The notes beneath the pieces are model-generated. The model was given only the letters and a program-made list of their open reading frames with translations. It ran no database searches and was not told where the DNA came from. A DNA stretch of 21,224 nucleotides from Flavobacteriales bacterium UBA5939 (GTDB taxonomy: Bacteria; Bacteroidota; Bacteroidia; Flavobacteriales; Schleiferiaceae). Of this stretch, positions 1 to 7,239 are shown piece by piece; the stretch's first letter is position 1, and each line of letters begins with the position of its first letter. The stretch spans positions 1 to 21,224 of the forward strand of contig DJCX01000020.1 of the NCBI GenBank assembly GCA_002430755.1. The letters are read 5' to 3'. Position numbers and translations under genes: made by a program.

Positions 1-1147
1 AGATTACCGCTTGGTGGTAAAGACCCTCTATGGGTTAGAGGAGATTTTAAGTAAGGAATTACTTGCTTTAGGAGGTCGTGAAATTAAGAAGCTCAATCGA
101 GCGGTATCCGTGGTTGGTGACCTAGGATACGTCTATAAAGTAAACTTAGCCTTACGAACAGGATTACGTGTGCTACTACCGCTGGCTGAATTTCAGATGG
201 AAGATGTGGAGCATTACTATGAGGAGCTCCTTGCTATTCCATGGGAAGAACATTTCGACGTGAATACTACGTTCGCTGTTGATGTGGTAGGTCGTAACGA
301 GCAATTGAATCACAGCAGTTTTGCCGGTTTGAAGGCCAAAGACGCCATTGTGGATCGCTTCCGTGAAAAAGTGGGCGACCGCCCAACAGTTGAGCGCGGA
401 ACACCGGAAGTGCCCATACACATACATATTTATCAGGATACCATTCGTGTGTATCTGGACGCTTCAGGAGATTCATTACACAAACGTGGCTACCGCCTCG
501 CTGCAGCACGTGCGCCATTAAATGAGGTTTTGGCAGCAGGGATCATTCTGCACAGCAAATGGAACGGTGGAATGCCGGTTCTAGATCCAATGTGTGGGTC
601 GGGAACATTTTTAGTGGAAGCAGCATTGATTGCTCACAACATGCCGCCAAACATATACCGTGAATACTTTGGTTTCCATTTCTGGAAGGGGTTTGATGAA
701 GACCTGTATGAGAAGATTAAAGACGGACTGCTGGGCAGAGCGAAAGAATACGACGGCAAAATCTTCGGTAGAGATTTAGACGATTACGCTTTGGATGCCG
801 CTGCGGATAATATCGAACGATCGATGTTCGACGATGTCATTCGACTCAAACGTGCAGATTTCTTCGAAACTGAGCCACCAAGTTCCAAAGGTTTGATGCT
901 CGTCAATCCACCGTACAATGTTAGGATTGCAGCCAATACCCATAAATTCTACCGTGAGATGGGCGACACGCTCAAGCGAGAATATGCCGGTTGGACAGTG
1001 ATGTGGATTACCTCGGATTTGGAAGCGATTAAAAGTATAGGCTTACGTCCGTCGCGGAAATGGAACCTGTTCAATGGTGAATTGGAATGTAAATTGTTAC
1101 AATTCGACATGTACGAAGGCACAAAAAAGATCCATAAATTGAGATAA
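1..1147 (+). CDS. THUMP-domain class I SAM-dependent RNA methyltransferase (5' partial)
   Basis: Predicted cytoplasmic rRNA guanine-N2 methyltransferase of the RlmL N-terminal-half/YpsC type. It would transfer a methyl group from S-adenosylmethionine to a base in 23S rRNA. Counting from the TTG at base 11, a THUMP-like RNA-binding region lies near residues 45-160. The SAM-binding loop LDPMCGSGT is at 191-199 and the catalytic NPPY motif at 299-302, so both key motifs of the N2-methyltransferase fold are present. The reading frame is open to the left edge (bases 2-10 read D-Y-R before L-V-V-K-T), and family members usually have a few residues before this segment. The TTG at base 11 is therefore probably an internal leucine and the true start lies outside the window. 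It is the first visible gene of a plus-strand run, with 10 bases before the next ORF. The exact modified nucleotide cannot be told from sequence. Confidence 0.88.
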   Translation, partial: DYRLVVKTLYGLEEILSKELLALGGREIKKLNRAVSVVGDLGYVYKVNLALRTGLRVLLPLAEFQMEDVEHYYEELLAIPWEEHFDVNTTFAVDVVGRNEQLNHSSFAGLKAKDAIVDRFREKVGDRPTVERGTPEVPIHIHIYQDTIRVYLDASGDSLHKRGYRLAAARAPLNEVLAAGIILHSKWNGGMPVLDPMCGSGTFLVEAALIAHNMPPNIYREYFGFHFWKGFDEDLYEKIKDGLLGRAKEYDGKIFGRDLDDYALDAAADNIERSMFDDVIRLKRADFFETEPPSSKGLMLVNPPYNVRIAANTHKFYREMGDTLKREYAGWTVMWITSDLEAIKSIGLRPSRKWNLFNGELECKLLQFDMYEGTKKIHKLR

Positions 1148-1157
1148 ATACATTGAA

Positions 1158-2057
1158 ATGAAGAACCTACTTACCCTGATTGCAGCTATTTCCTTTTCAA
1201 CCTTGTTGGCACAAGGAACCAGCAGCAACTTGCGTCGTGTTTCACGCGAGGTAGAAAAAACAATGTCCATTACTTCCGATATTATCGACGGAGTAATGAC
1301 CTATGAAAAGGAGAAGAAAGTCGTCCCTCTGATAGAAGAACAATTTGGGATTTGGCGCAAATCAAAAAGATCTATTGCGCGATTAGATGAACCTGAAGAA
1401 GCACAGCTCGTTGCCGTCGTTGGTGAGAATCTCGGTCAAATCATAGAATTGACTTCATCGAACTTACGAGATTGGTTGGGTGAGGATCCGCGTTCAAGTT
1501 ATGGGCATACCTACGTTGGCCAAATAGAGGCCATGTTTGGGGCAATGAGTGCTGAAATGGAAGCTTACGCGACGCAATACGACATCACACTAAGAGAAAG
1601 TGCCATCGTAAAGCGATTCAATGCGCAAATGGAATTAGTCGCGTATACCAAAGAAATGAAAGCTGGTGCTGCGGAAGTGGACAGCTTGGTGGCTTATTTG
1701 CAATCCGAAATTGGCACGACTGACTTGGATAAGTTGTACGCTGCTCAAAAGAACCTGATTAAGGCCTTGAGCAAGCACATTCGCAGCTACGGAAATGAAT
1801 ATTTCTACAACGGTCAGACCGACTTATACGAAGCTTACCAGAAATATTATGTAGAGCTTCTTGAGTTGGCATCAGCGGATTTGTTGGCCGATTTGACCAA
1901 GATGAAGTACGATCTGGTTGAGTTCAATTCTATTGCATCCTCAACGGAGGCAAGCGCCCGTAAAACCCTGAGCTTCTTCGATAATGAGATGAAGCTTTTG
2001 GCCAAACGTGAGGCACGATTCGTAAAAAAGAACCTACCTAAAGCACCGAAGAAATAA
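1158..2057 (+). CDS. Unrecognised exported helical protein
   Basis: I do not recognise the family. The 299-residue product begins with a clear Sec signal peptide: K at position 2, a hydrophobic stretch at about residues 4-18, and probable cleavage after LLA-Q near residue 19. The mature part looks almost wholly alpha-helical, with many charged heptad-like stretches, no cysteine and no transmembrane segment. The C-terminal tail is very basic (RFVKKNLPKAPKK). The absence of a lipobox cysteine suggests a soluble periplasmic protein. The ATG lies 10 bases after the methyltransferase stop, and the TAA is followed at once by the priA ATG. All three genes are therefore probably co-transcribed, although an exported protein has no obvious functional link to RNA methylation or replication restart. 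Function unknown. Confidence 0.82.
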   Translation: MKNLLTLIAAISFSTLLAQGTSSNLRRVSREVEKTMSITSDIIDGVMTYEKEKKVVPLIEEQFGIWRKSKRSIARLDEPEEAQLVAVVGENLGQIIELTSSNLRDWLGEDPRSSYGHTYVGQIEAMFGAMSAEMEAYATQYDITLRESAIVKRFNAQMELVAYTKEMKAGAAEVDSLVAYLQSEIGTTDLDKLYAAQKNLIKALSKHIRSYGNEYFYNGQTDLYEAYQKYYVELLELASADLLADLTKMKYDLVEFNSIASSTEASARKTLSFFDNEMKLLAKREARFVKKNLPKAPKK

Positions 2058-4487
2058 ATGCTGGTTGCTGAGGTCATCTTACCGTTGCCATTGGACAAGG
2101 TGTTTCACTACGCCGTGCCCAATGAATTTGCAGGTAGGCTGGTCTCAGGCATGCGTGTATTGGTCCAATTTGGCAAGCGCAAGGAATTCGCCGCATTGGT
2201 GGTTCGCGTGCTAGAAACGGAGGAGGATTTATCGCTGAAGTACTTAATCAATGTATTGGACGAGCGCCCTGTAGTGCTCGAACACCAACTCTTACAATGG
2301 AATTGGATGTCAGGGTATTACATGGCCCCGCTTGGTGATTTGATGAATGCAGCCTTGCCACCGGGATTAAAGCTTAGTTCTCAAAGCGTCTTGGTTCGAG
2401 ATCCCGAAGTGCTTCCAGACGAGAGTAAATTATCAGATACATTATTCCTCTTGAACGAGGCATTGATCGGCAACGAGAAACTCACCCTTGATGAAGTGCG
2501 GTCCGTCTGCAACGTTAAGAATCCTATGCCGCTCGTACAGCAAGCTTTGGAGCAAGGCTGGGCGGTTTTAGAAGAGGAGTTGAAGAAAGTCGCTCGCGCC
2601 AAAAGACGAAAGCTCATACGTGTGTCGCCGGAGTACCTCACTCGCTTAGACGATGCGTTTCAAGCGACCTCGCGAAGCGAGAAGCAAACTCAAGCCTTAC
2701 TGAGTGTTGTAGCCGCATGTGGCAGTGAGAATAACTTTATTGATAGTCGAGCTTTTCGTAAAAAGCACAACATAGAGAGTGCCCAAATCCTTGCGTTAAA
2801 AAAGAAGGGTCTTGTAGAGGAGATTGAAGAGGTAGACGGTACCACGGCTGCTTCTGCACCTCATTCTGAAATTTCACTCAGTGGTCATCAAAGCACCGCA
2901 CTTTCTCAGATAGAGGAGGGGTTCGCTGCAGGCAAGCCAACGCTTCTACACGGGGTAACAGCCTCGGGAAAAACAGAGATTTACATAGAGCTCATTAAAA
3001 AGGCTTTTGAATCTCATAAACGTGTTCTCTACCTACTGCCAGAGATTGCACTCACCACTCAACTCATCAATAGACTCCGTGTCCATTTTACAGTGGCTGT
3101 AAATCACAGCAGATTCACTCCGGCCGAGCGACTGGCCGCCTGGAGAGAGTCCTTGGAGCGCGATGAGCCACTGCTGGTCTTGGGTGCGCGATCAGCACTC
3201 TTTATGCCCTTGCCTGATTTAGGCCTCATTATCGTGGACGAGGAGCACGAGAGTAGCTTTAAGCAATACGAGCCCTCGCCGCGTTATCATGCACGAGATA
3301 CGGCAGTTTGGATGGCCAATCAACATCGCTGTCCCATCCTCTTAGGCTCGGCTACGCCTTCTTTAGACAGCATGTTTAATGCAAAGGCGGGTCGGTATCA
3401 TTTGGTTCAATTGTTCCAGCGCTTCCACACCGCACCACTTCCCGAACTGGAAGTCGTAGATATGGTCGGTGCCAAGCAGCGCCGGGAGGTAAAAGGGAAT
3501 TTCTCCATAGAACTCGTGGATGCCATGCGCGCAGCCCTTCAAAAAGAAGAGAGCATTATCCTGTTCCAGAATAGAAGAGGATTCAGCACCTTCCAGCAGT
3601 GTCAGACCTGTGGTCATGTGGAAGGGTGTACCCGATGTGATATCTCGTTGACCTACCACAAAGGTTCTAACCAACTCAAATGCCATTATTGTGGGTACCA
3701 AACGCCTCCTGTGATGAAGTGTTCCTCGTGCGGTGGCCAAAGTGTACTTCACAAAGGATTCGGTACCGAACAGATTGCTGAGGAAGCTGCGGCACTCTTC
3801 CCTAAGGCAACTGTGAAGCGAATGGATCTCGATACTACACGCGGAAAACACGCCTTTGGGGACCTCATTCGAAGTGTGGAACAAGGCGAGGTAGATATCC
3901 TTGTAGGTACACAAATGGTCACAAAGGGATTGGATTTCGATAGAGTAGGTCTTGTAGGTATTATGTCTGCAGATAACCTGCTGTCGTATCCGGATTTCCG
4001 CGCCAACGAACGTGCATTTCAACTCATTGAACAGGTTAGTGGCCGCACCGGTCGTAGAACATCCAAAGGGAAGGTGGTTATCCAAAGCATGAAACCGCGT
4101 CATGCCATTATTCAGATGGCCATGAACCACGACTACGACGGCATGCTCCAAAAAGAGCTCATGGTGCGCAATGAATACAGCTACCCACCCTATGTGCGTT
4201 TAATCACCATCACCATGAAGCATCGTGATCAGAAACTTTTGCAACGTGCTGCGGGTGAATTTGCCCGTTCGCTTCGAAGCAAAATCGGGGACCGATTCCT
4301 CGGGCCAGAATTCGCGCCTATTGCTCGGTTAAAGAATCTGTATCAGATGCAGATTATCGTGAAGGTGGACAAGGGCAGTGTGGGTGCCAAGGTTCGCGAC
4401 CGCATTAAAAAGGCACACAACGAAATTCTACTTAGTCCCGATTTTCACCGCGTCAAAGTAGTCTTTGACGTTGACCCTAATTCTTAA
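2058..4487 (+). CDS. priA: Primosomal protein N' (replication restart helicase PriA)
   Basis: PriA is a superfamily 2 3'-to-5' DNA helicase that recognises stalled forks and D-loops and reloads the replicative helicase. The 809-residue product has an N-terminal fork-binding region (about 1-110) and a Walker A motif, GVTASGKT, at 299-306. The Walker B/DEAH-box variant DEEH is at 394-397. Eight zinc-binding cysteines are at 515, 518, 524, 527, 542, 545, 555 and 558. C-terminal helicase motifs are GTQMVTKGLDFD at 617-628 and GRTGR at 662-666. The length is slightly more than the E. coli protein (732), as is usual in Bacteroidota. Its ATG abuts the stop of the upstream exported-protein gene, suggesting translational coupling. 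The TAA stop overlaps the stop of the convergent pseudouridine synthase gene. A long minus-strand open frame at 3363-4151 lies within it and is a shadow. Confidence 0.97.
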   Translation: MLVAEVILPLPLDKVFHYAVPNEFAGRLVSGMRVLVQFGKRKEFAALVVRVLETEEDLSLKYLINVLDERPVVLEHQLLQWNWMSGYYMAPLGDLMNAALPPGLKLSSQSVLVRDPEVLPDESKLSDTLFLLNEALIGNEKLTLDEVRSVCNVKNPMPLVQQALEQGWAVLEEELKKVARAKRRKLIRVSPEYLTRLDDAFQATSRSEKQTQALLSVVAACGSENNFIDSRAFRKKHNIESAQILALKKKGLVEEIEEVDGTTAASAPHSEISLSGHQSTALSQIEEGFAAGKPTLLHGVTASGKTEIYIELIKKAFESHKRVLYLLPEIALTTQLINRLRVHFTVAVNHSRFTPAERLAAWRESLERDEPLLVLGARSALFMPLPDLGLIIVDEEHESSFKQYEPSPRYHARDTAVWMANQHRCPILLGSATPSLDSMFNAKAGRYHLVQLFQRFHTAPLPELEVVDMVGAKQRREVKGNFSIELVDAMRAALQKEESIILFQNRRGFSTFQQCQTCGHVEGCTRCDISLTYHKGSNQLKCHYCGYQTPPVMKCSSCGGQSVLHKGFGTEQIAEEAAALFPKATVKRMDLDTTRGKHAFGDLIRSVEQGEVDILVGTQMVTKGLDFDRVGLVGIMSADNLLSYPDFRANERAFQLIEQVSGRTGRRTSKGKVVIQSMKPRHAIIQMAMNHDYDGMLQKELMVRNEYSYPPYVRLITITMKHRDQKLLQRAAGEFARSLRSKIGDRFLGPEFAPIARLKNLYQMQIIVKVDKGSVGAKVRDRIKKAHNEILLSPDFHRVKVVFDVDPNS
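4451..4470. other. Perfect 8-bp inverted repeat in the priA 3' end
   Basis: CGTCAAAG at 4451-4458 and CTTTGACG at 4463-4470 are exact reverse complements around a TAGT loop, 15 bases before the priA stop and between two convergent genes. It lacks a T-run, so it is not a canonical intrinsic terminator. It could still pause polymerase or protect a 3' end, or be chance within codons for RVKVVFDVD. Confidence 0.45.
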
Positions 4488-5191
4488 AGAAACGGCTGAA
4501 AGGTTTGTGGCGCCTCCGCAGCAATTGTGGTTGGCTCTTTTGTCGTCGGGTGATTAAAGGTCAAAGACCTAGCGTGCAAGCAGATGCTCTTATCCCGCTC
4601 AGCCCTTCTAGCACCATACTTCACATCGCCTTTAATGGCATGACCGATAGCAGAGAATTGTGCTCTGATCTGGTGGTGACGACCGGTATGCAACTCAACT
4701 TGGACTAGCGAATAATTGTCCCCAGTTTTCAACACAGTATAACTCAATCGCGCTTCTTTGGCGCCTTCTTCAGGGCGTTTGAAAACAATGGCTTTGTTGT
4801 TTTTGCTGTTTTTCTTTAAATAGTGCTTTAGGTCATTCTTTCCACGAAGTTGGCCCTCAACAACCGCCCAGTAGGTTTTCTGAGTCTGTCGTTCTTTAAA
4901 CGCTTTATTCATGCGTTCTAAGCCTTTGGAAGTTCTGGCAAAAAGTACCACTCCCGTAGTCGGTCGATCGAGGCGATGAATGACGCCACAAAAAACATTG
5001 CCCGGCTTGTTGAATTTCTCTTTCAGGTAAGATTTGATGCGCTCTGGCAAGGGGAGGTCTCCCGTTTTATCACCTTGGACAAGATCTCCAGGACGCTTAT
5101 TAACGGCAACCAGGTGATTGTCTTCGTAAATGATATTTATAGGAGTGGCCAATTTAGCTCGGGTAGCTTTCGCTCTCGTTCGGGAAATCAA
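4484..5191 (-). CDS. RluA-family pseudouridine synthase
   Basis: Predicted RNA pseudouridine synthase that isomerises uridine in rRNA or tRNA; the target site cannot be assigned. The catalytic-loop motif HRLD is at residues 72-75, with D75 the expected nucleophile, followed by RPTTG. The second conserved block HTGRHHQIRAQ is at 168-178 and KYGA at 191-194. There is no N-terminal S4 RNA-binding domain, so this is the short form of the family (235 residues or fewer). The start is uncertain because no ATG lies near. The TTG at 5191 gives 38 bases of overlap with panB. A second in-frame TTG at 5152 lies one base past the panB stop and would give 222 residues, still keeping the family's IIYEDNHLVAVNK opening. 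Either way the gene is downstream of and coupled to panB. Its TAA shares the TTAA at 4484-4487 with the priA stop. Confidence 0.9.
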   Translation of the reverse strand: MISRTRAKATRAKLATPINIIYEDNHLVAVNKRPGDLVQGDKTGDLPLPERIKSYLKEKFNKPGNVFCGVIHRLDRPTTGVVLFARTSKGLERMNKAFKERQTQKTYWAVVEGQLRGKNDLKHYLKKNSKNNKAIVFKRPEEGAKEARLSYTVLKTGDNYSLVQVELHTGRHHQIRAQFSAIGHAIKGDVKYGARRAERDKSICLHARSLTFNHPTTKEPTTIAAEAPQTFQPFL

Positions 5192-5978
5192 CGTCTTTTA
5201 CATCCTTCACGTACTGTCCGATAGCACCAGTAATATCATCGTACAGATTTAAGTAACGACGTAGGAAGCGTGGATTGAACTTATGAGTCATTCCTACCAG
5301 ATCGTGGAATACCAAAACTTGACCATCCACATCTGGGCCAGCACCAATTCCGATAACAGGAATATCTAGCATCTGCGCCACCTCCTCTGCGAGTGAGGCA
5401 GGTACCTTTTCCAAAACAATCCCAAAACAACCTGCTTCTTGCAAAGCACGTGCATCTTCTTTCAGCTTCGCAGCCTCCGCTTCTTCCTTGGCACGGACGC
5501 TGTAAGTACCGAATTTATAGATGCTCTGGGGTGTTAGTCCAAGATGACCCATCACAGGAATACCAGCCGTAAGGATACGCTTGATGCCTTCGATGATTTC
5601 AATACCGCCTTCCAGCTTCACAGCGTGACCGCCAGTTTCTTTCATGACACGAATGGCAGAATTTAAAGCCTGTTTTGAATCACCCTGATAAGTACCAAAG
5701 GGAAGGTCTACGACAATCAAGGCGCGGTCAACAGCGCGTACCACAGAACTTGCGTGATAAATCATTTGATCCAGAGTAATTGGAAGGGTAGTTTCGTGAC
5801 CCGCCATTACGTTGGATGCACTGTCGCCTACAAGAATACAATCTACACCAGCAGCATCCACCATTTTGGCCATAGTGTAGTCATATGCAGTTAGCATAGA
5901 TATTTTCTCTCCTTGGTCTTTCATTTGCTGAAGACTGTGGGTAGTAACTTTCTTAAATTCTTTCTTCGCAACGCTCAT
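5154..5978 (-). CDS. panB: 3-methyl-2-oxobutanoate hydroxymethyltransferase PanB
   Basis: Catalyses the first committed step of pantothenate (coenzyme A precursor) synthesis: transfer of a hydroxymethyl group from 5,10-methylenetetrahydrofolate to 2-oxoisovalerate, giving ketopantoate. The 274-residue product is of normal length and forms a TIM-barrel cytoplasmic enzyme. Expected magnesium ligands are visible: D52 in VGDS, D91 in DLPFGTY and E123 in KLEGG. The expected general base is E190 in GIVLEKVP. The glycine-rich IGIGAG follows at 209-214. The start ATG at 5978 is clear and lies 71 bases from the divergent lipoprotein ATG. It is the first gene of a two-gene minus-strand unit with the pseudouridine synthase. 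No panC or panD is adjacent. Confidence 0.97.
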   Translation of the reverse strand: MSVAKKEFKKVTTHSLQQMKDQGEKISMLTAYDYTMAKMVDAAGVDCILVGDSASNVMAGHETTLPITLDQMIYHASSVVRAVDRALIVVDLPFGTYQGDSKQALNSAIRVMKETGGHAVKLEGGIEIIEGIKRILTAGIPVMGHLGLTPQSIYKFGTYSVRAKEEAEAAKLKEDARALQEAGCFGIVLEKVPASLAEEVAQMLDIPVIGIGAGPDVDGQVLVFHDLVGMTHKFNPRFLRRYLNLYDDITGAIGQYVKDVKDVDFPNESESYPS

Positions 5979-6035
5979 GGTGCACGATTTTTGTGTTTTC
6001 TGTCCTACAAAGAAAAGAACTCAACCCGTAGGTTG

Positions 6036-6043
6036 TATTTTTG
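6036..6043 (+). promoter_or_regulatory. Candidate -7 element TATTTTTG before the lipoprotein gene
   Basis: The eight bases match the Bacteroidota -7 consensus TAnnTTTG exactly and end 6 bases before the ATG at 6050. Transcription from it would start at or just beside the start codon, giving a nearly leaderless mRNA. No TTG is seen at the expected -33 distance, so support is partial. Confidence 0.35.
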
Positions 6044-6049
6044 GTACCG

Positions 6050-7078
6050 ATGAAAAACCACATTCTTGCCCTTTTTGCCTTTTTCGCGCTGTTTTCGTGC
6101 GACAACTCCTTGGATATCAACGCCGATTATGACGTGGAAAATGTGGTTTACGGCCTATTGGACAAGGATTTAGATACGCAATGGGTACGATTACACAGAA
6201 CATACCTCGGCGAAGATGGATTGTTAGCTGGTGCGGTACACAGCGATAGCCTATACTTTGATACCGCAGCAATCTACCTAGCTCAGCTCAATGGTAGCGG
6301 GGATGTTATGAATACCTATGAGTTTTACCGCAAGGACACCAACGCACTAGAGCCTGGCATCTTTACCACGGATAATTACCGGCTGTATTGGACCGATGCT
6401 CCTATTGATAAGTCTTTTGAATACCGCATTCGCGGCTTCATACCAGGGAATAATAACTTTGAAGCGGTTACTCCGATTGTTGGAAATGTTAGTATTACCA
6501 AACCTAGAGGCTTCCAAAAGATTTCATTTGGTATCAGTAATGCTGAGTTTAAATGGGATGCAGCCAAGAATGCGCGCTTGTACCAAGGCTACCTGCATTT
6601 CAAATATAAAGAGGCGCCTCGTTCAAATCCACAGGATAGTGTGATGAAAACATTGACCTATGCCTTGCCGGTGCGCACGGGAAGTAATCTTAACGGAAAT
6701 GGAACGTTCGTCTCGGAGGTTACTTACGATGCTTACTTCCGCTTTTTACGCAACAACATAGGCACTACCACAGATAAAGTTCGTGTATTCAAAGGCATGG
6801 ATGTAGAAATCTGGGCGGCGGCTGACGATTATGCGACCTACATTAATGTGAGTCAACCGTCTCAAGGAATTGTTCAAGAAAAACCACTGTTTACCAATAT
6901 CGATGGGGGTATTGGCTTGTTTTCTTCGAGAGCTGTCGGGATACAGGAAAATGTGCAGTTAAGCACGTATTCTATGGACAGCTTGTGGCGCGGCATTTTC
7001 ACCTGCGATATGGGTTGGGTCGATTTTCAAGGGATCGATTCATGCATCTGCGTAGACGGAGACAAGGTCTGCTTCTAA
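6050..7078 (+). CDS. DUF4249-like outer-membrane lipoprotein
   Basis: Predicted lipoprotein of 342 residues. The chosen start is the ATG at 6050; a TTG nine bases upstream would only add three residues before a standard signal peptide. The type II signal peptide ends in the lipobox LFSC with lipidated C17, followed by D-N. The mature part looks mainly beta, with an early block VVYGLLDKDLDTQWVRLHR and a late block INVSQPS...PLFTNIDGGIGLFSSR, as in DUF4249 proteins. The last 25 residues carry four cysteines. DUF4249 proteins are often encoded beside TonB-dependent receptors, but none is adjacent here, so any ligand-binding role is unsupported. The gene is divergent from panB and precedes dnaK by 161 bases. 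The family assignment is from memory of motifs and is moderate; the lipoprotein call is strong. Confidence 0.75.
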   Translation: MKNHILALFAFFALFSCDNSLDINADYDVENVVYGLLDKDLDTQWVRLHRTYLGEDGLLAGAVHSDSLYFDTAAIYLAQLNGSGDVMNTYEFYRKDTNALEPGIFTTDNYRLYWTDAPIDKSFEYRIRGFIPGNNNFEAVTPIVGNVSITKPRGFQKISFGISNAEFKWDAAKNARLYQGYLHFKYKEAPRSNPQDSVMKTLTYALPVRTGSNLNGNGTFVSEVTYDAYFRFLRNNIGTTTDKVRVFKGMDVEIWAAADDYATYINVSQPSQGIVQEKPLFTNIDGGIGLFSSRAVGIQENVQLSTYSMDSLWRGIFTCDMGWVDFQGIDSCICVDGDKVCF

Positions 7079-7090
7079 GCCACCCTTTAT

Positions 7091-7117
7091 GACCTTTTGG
7101 CAGAAGGTCCTTTCATT
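7091..7117 (+). terminator. Weak hairpin after the lipoprotein gene
   Basis: GACCTT at 7091-7096 and AAGGTC at 7104-7109 can pair around a 7-base loop. The downstream stretch CTTTCATTTT is only partly T-rich. A weak terminator 12 bases past the stop is plausible but not certain. Confidence 0.33.
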
Positions 7118-7188
7118 TTGACATAGTTTTTACCAAAATGCTGACACTTTGGAAGTGAAATTGGCCCGAAAAGCTAATGGCACAAGGC

Positions 7189-7214
7189 TTGTTTATACGA
7201 GGTCGTACTATTTG
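7189..7214 (+). promoter_or_regulatory. Possible dnaK promoter (imperfect)
   Basis: The 161-base gap before dnaK holds TTG at 7189-7191 and TACTATTTG at 7206-7214. The latter resembles TAnnTTTG but has one extra base inside. No CIRCE inverted repeat (TTAGCACTC/GAGTGCTAA) was seen in the gap, so HrcA control is not supported. The bases just before the ATG are A-rich (TAATATAAA) with no Shine-Dalgarno site. Confidence 0.25.
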
Positions 7215-7239
7215 AATTGATAACCTTAACTAATATAAA

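Noticed and set aside
3363..4151. 262-residue minus-strand open frame inside priA
   Set aside because: It is wholly antisense to the conserved helicase and zinc regions of PriA and has no recognisable motif; it is a shadow frame.
7079..7239. CIRCE or other heat-shock operator before dnaK
   Set aside because: No TTAGCACTC-type inverted repeat with a 9-base spacer is present. Only a weak hairpin and an imperfect promoter-like match were seen.
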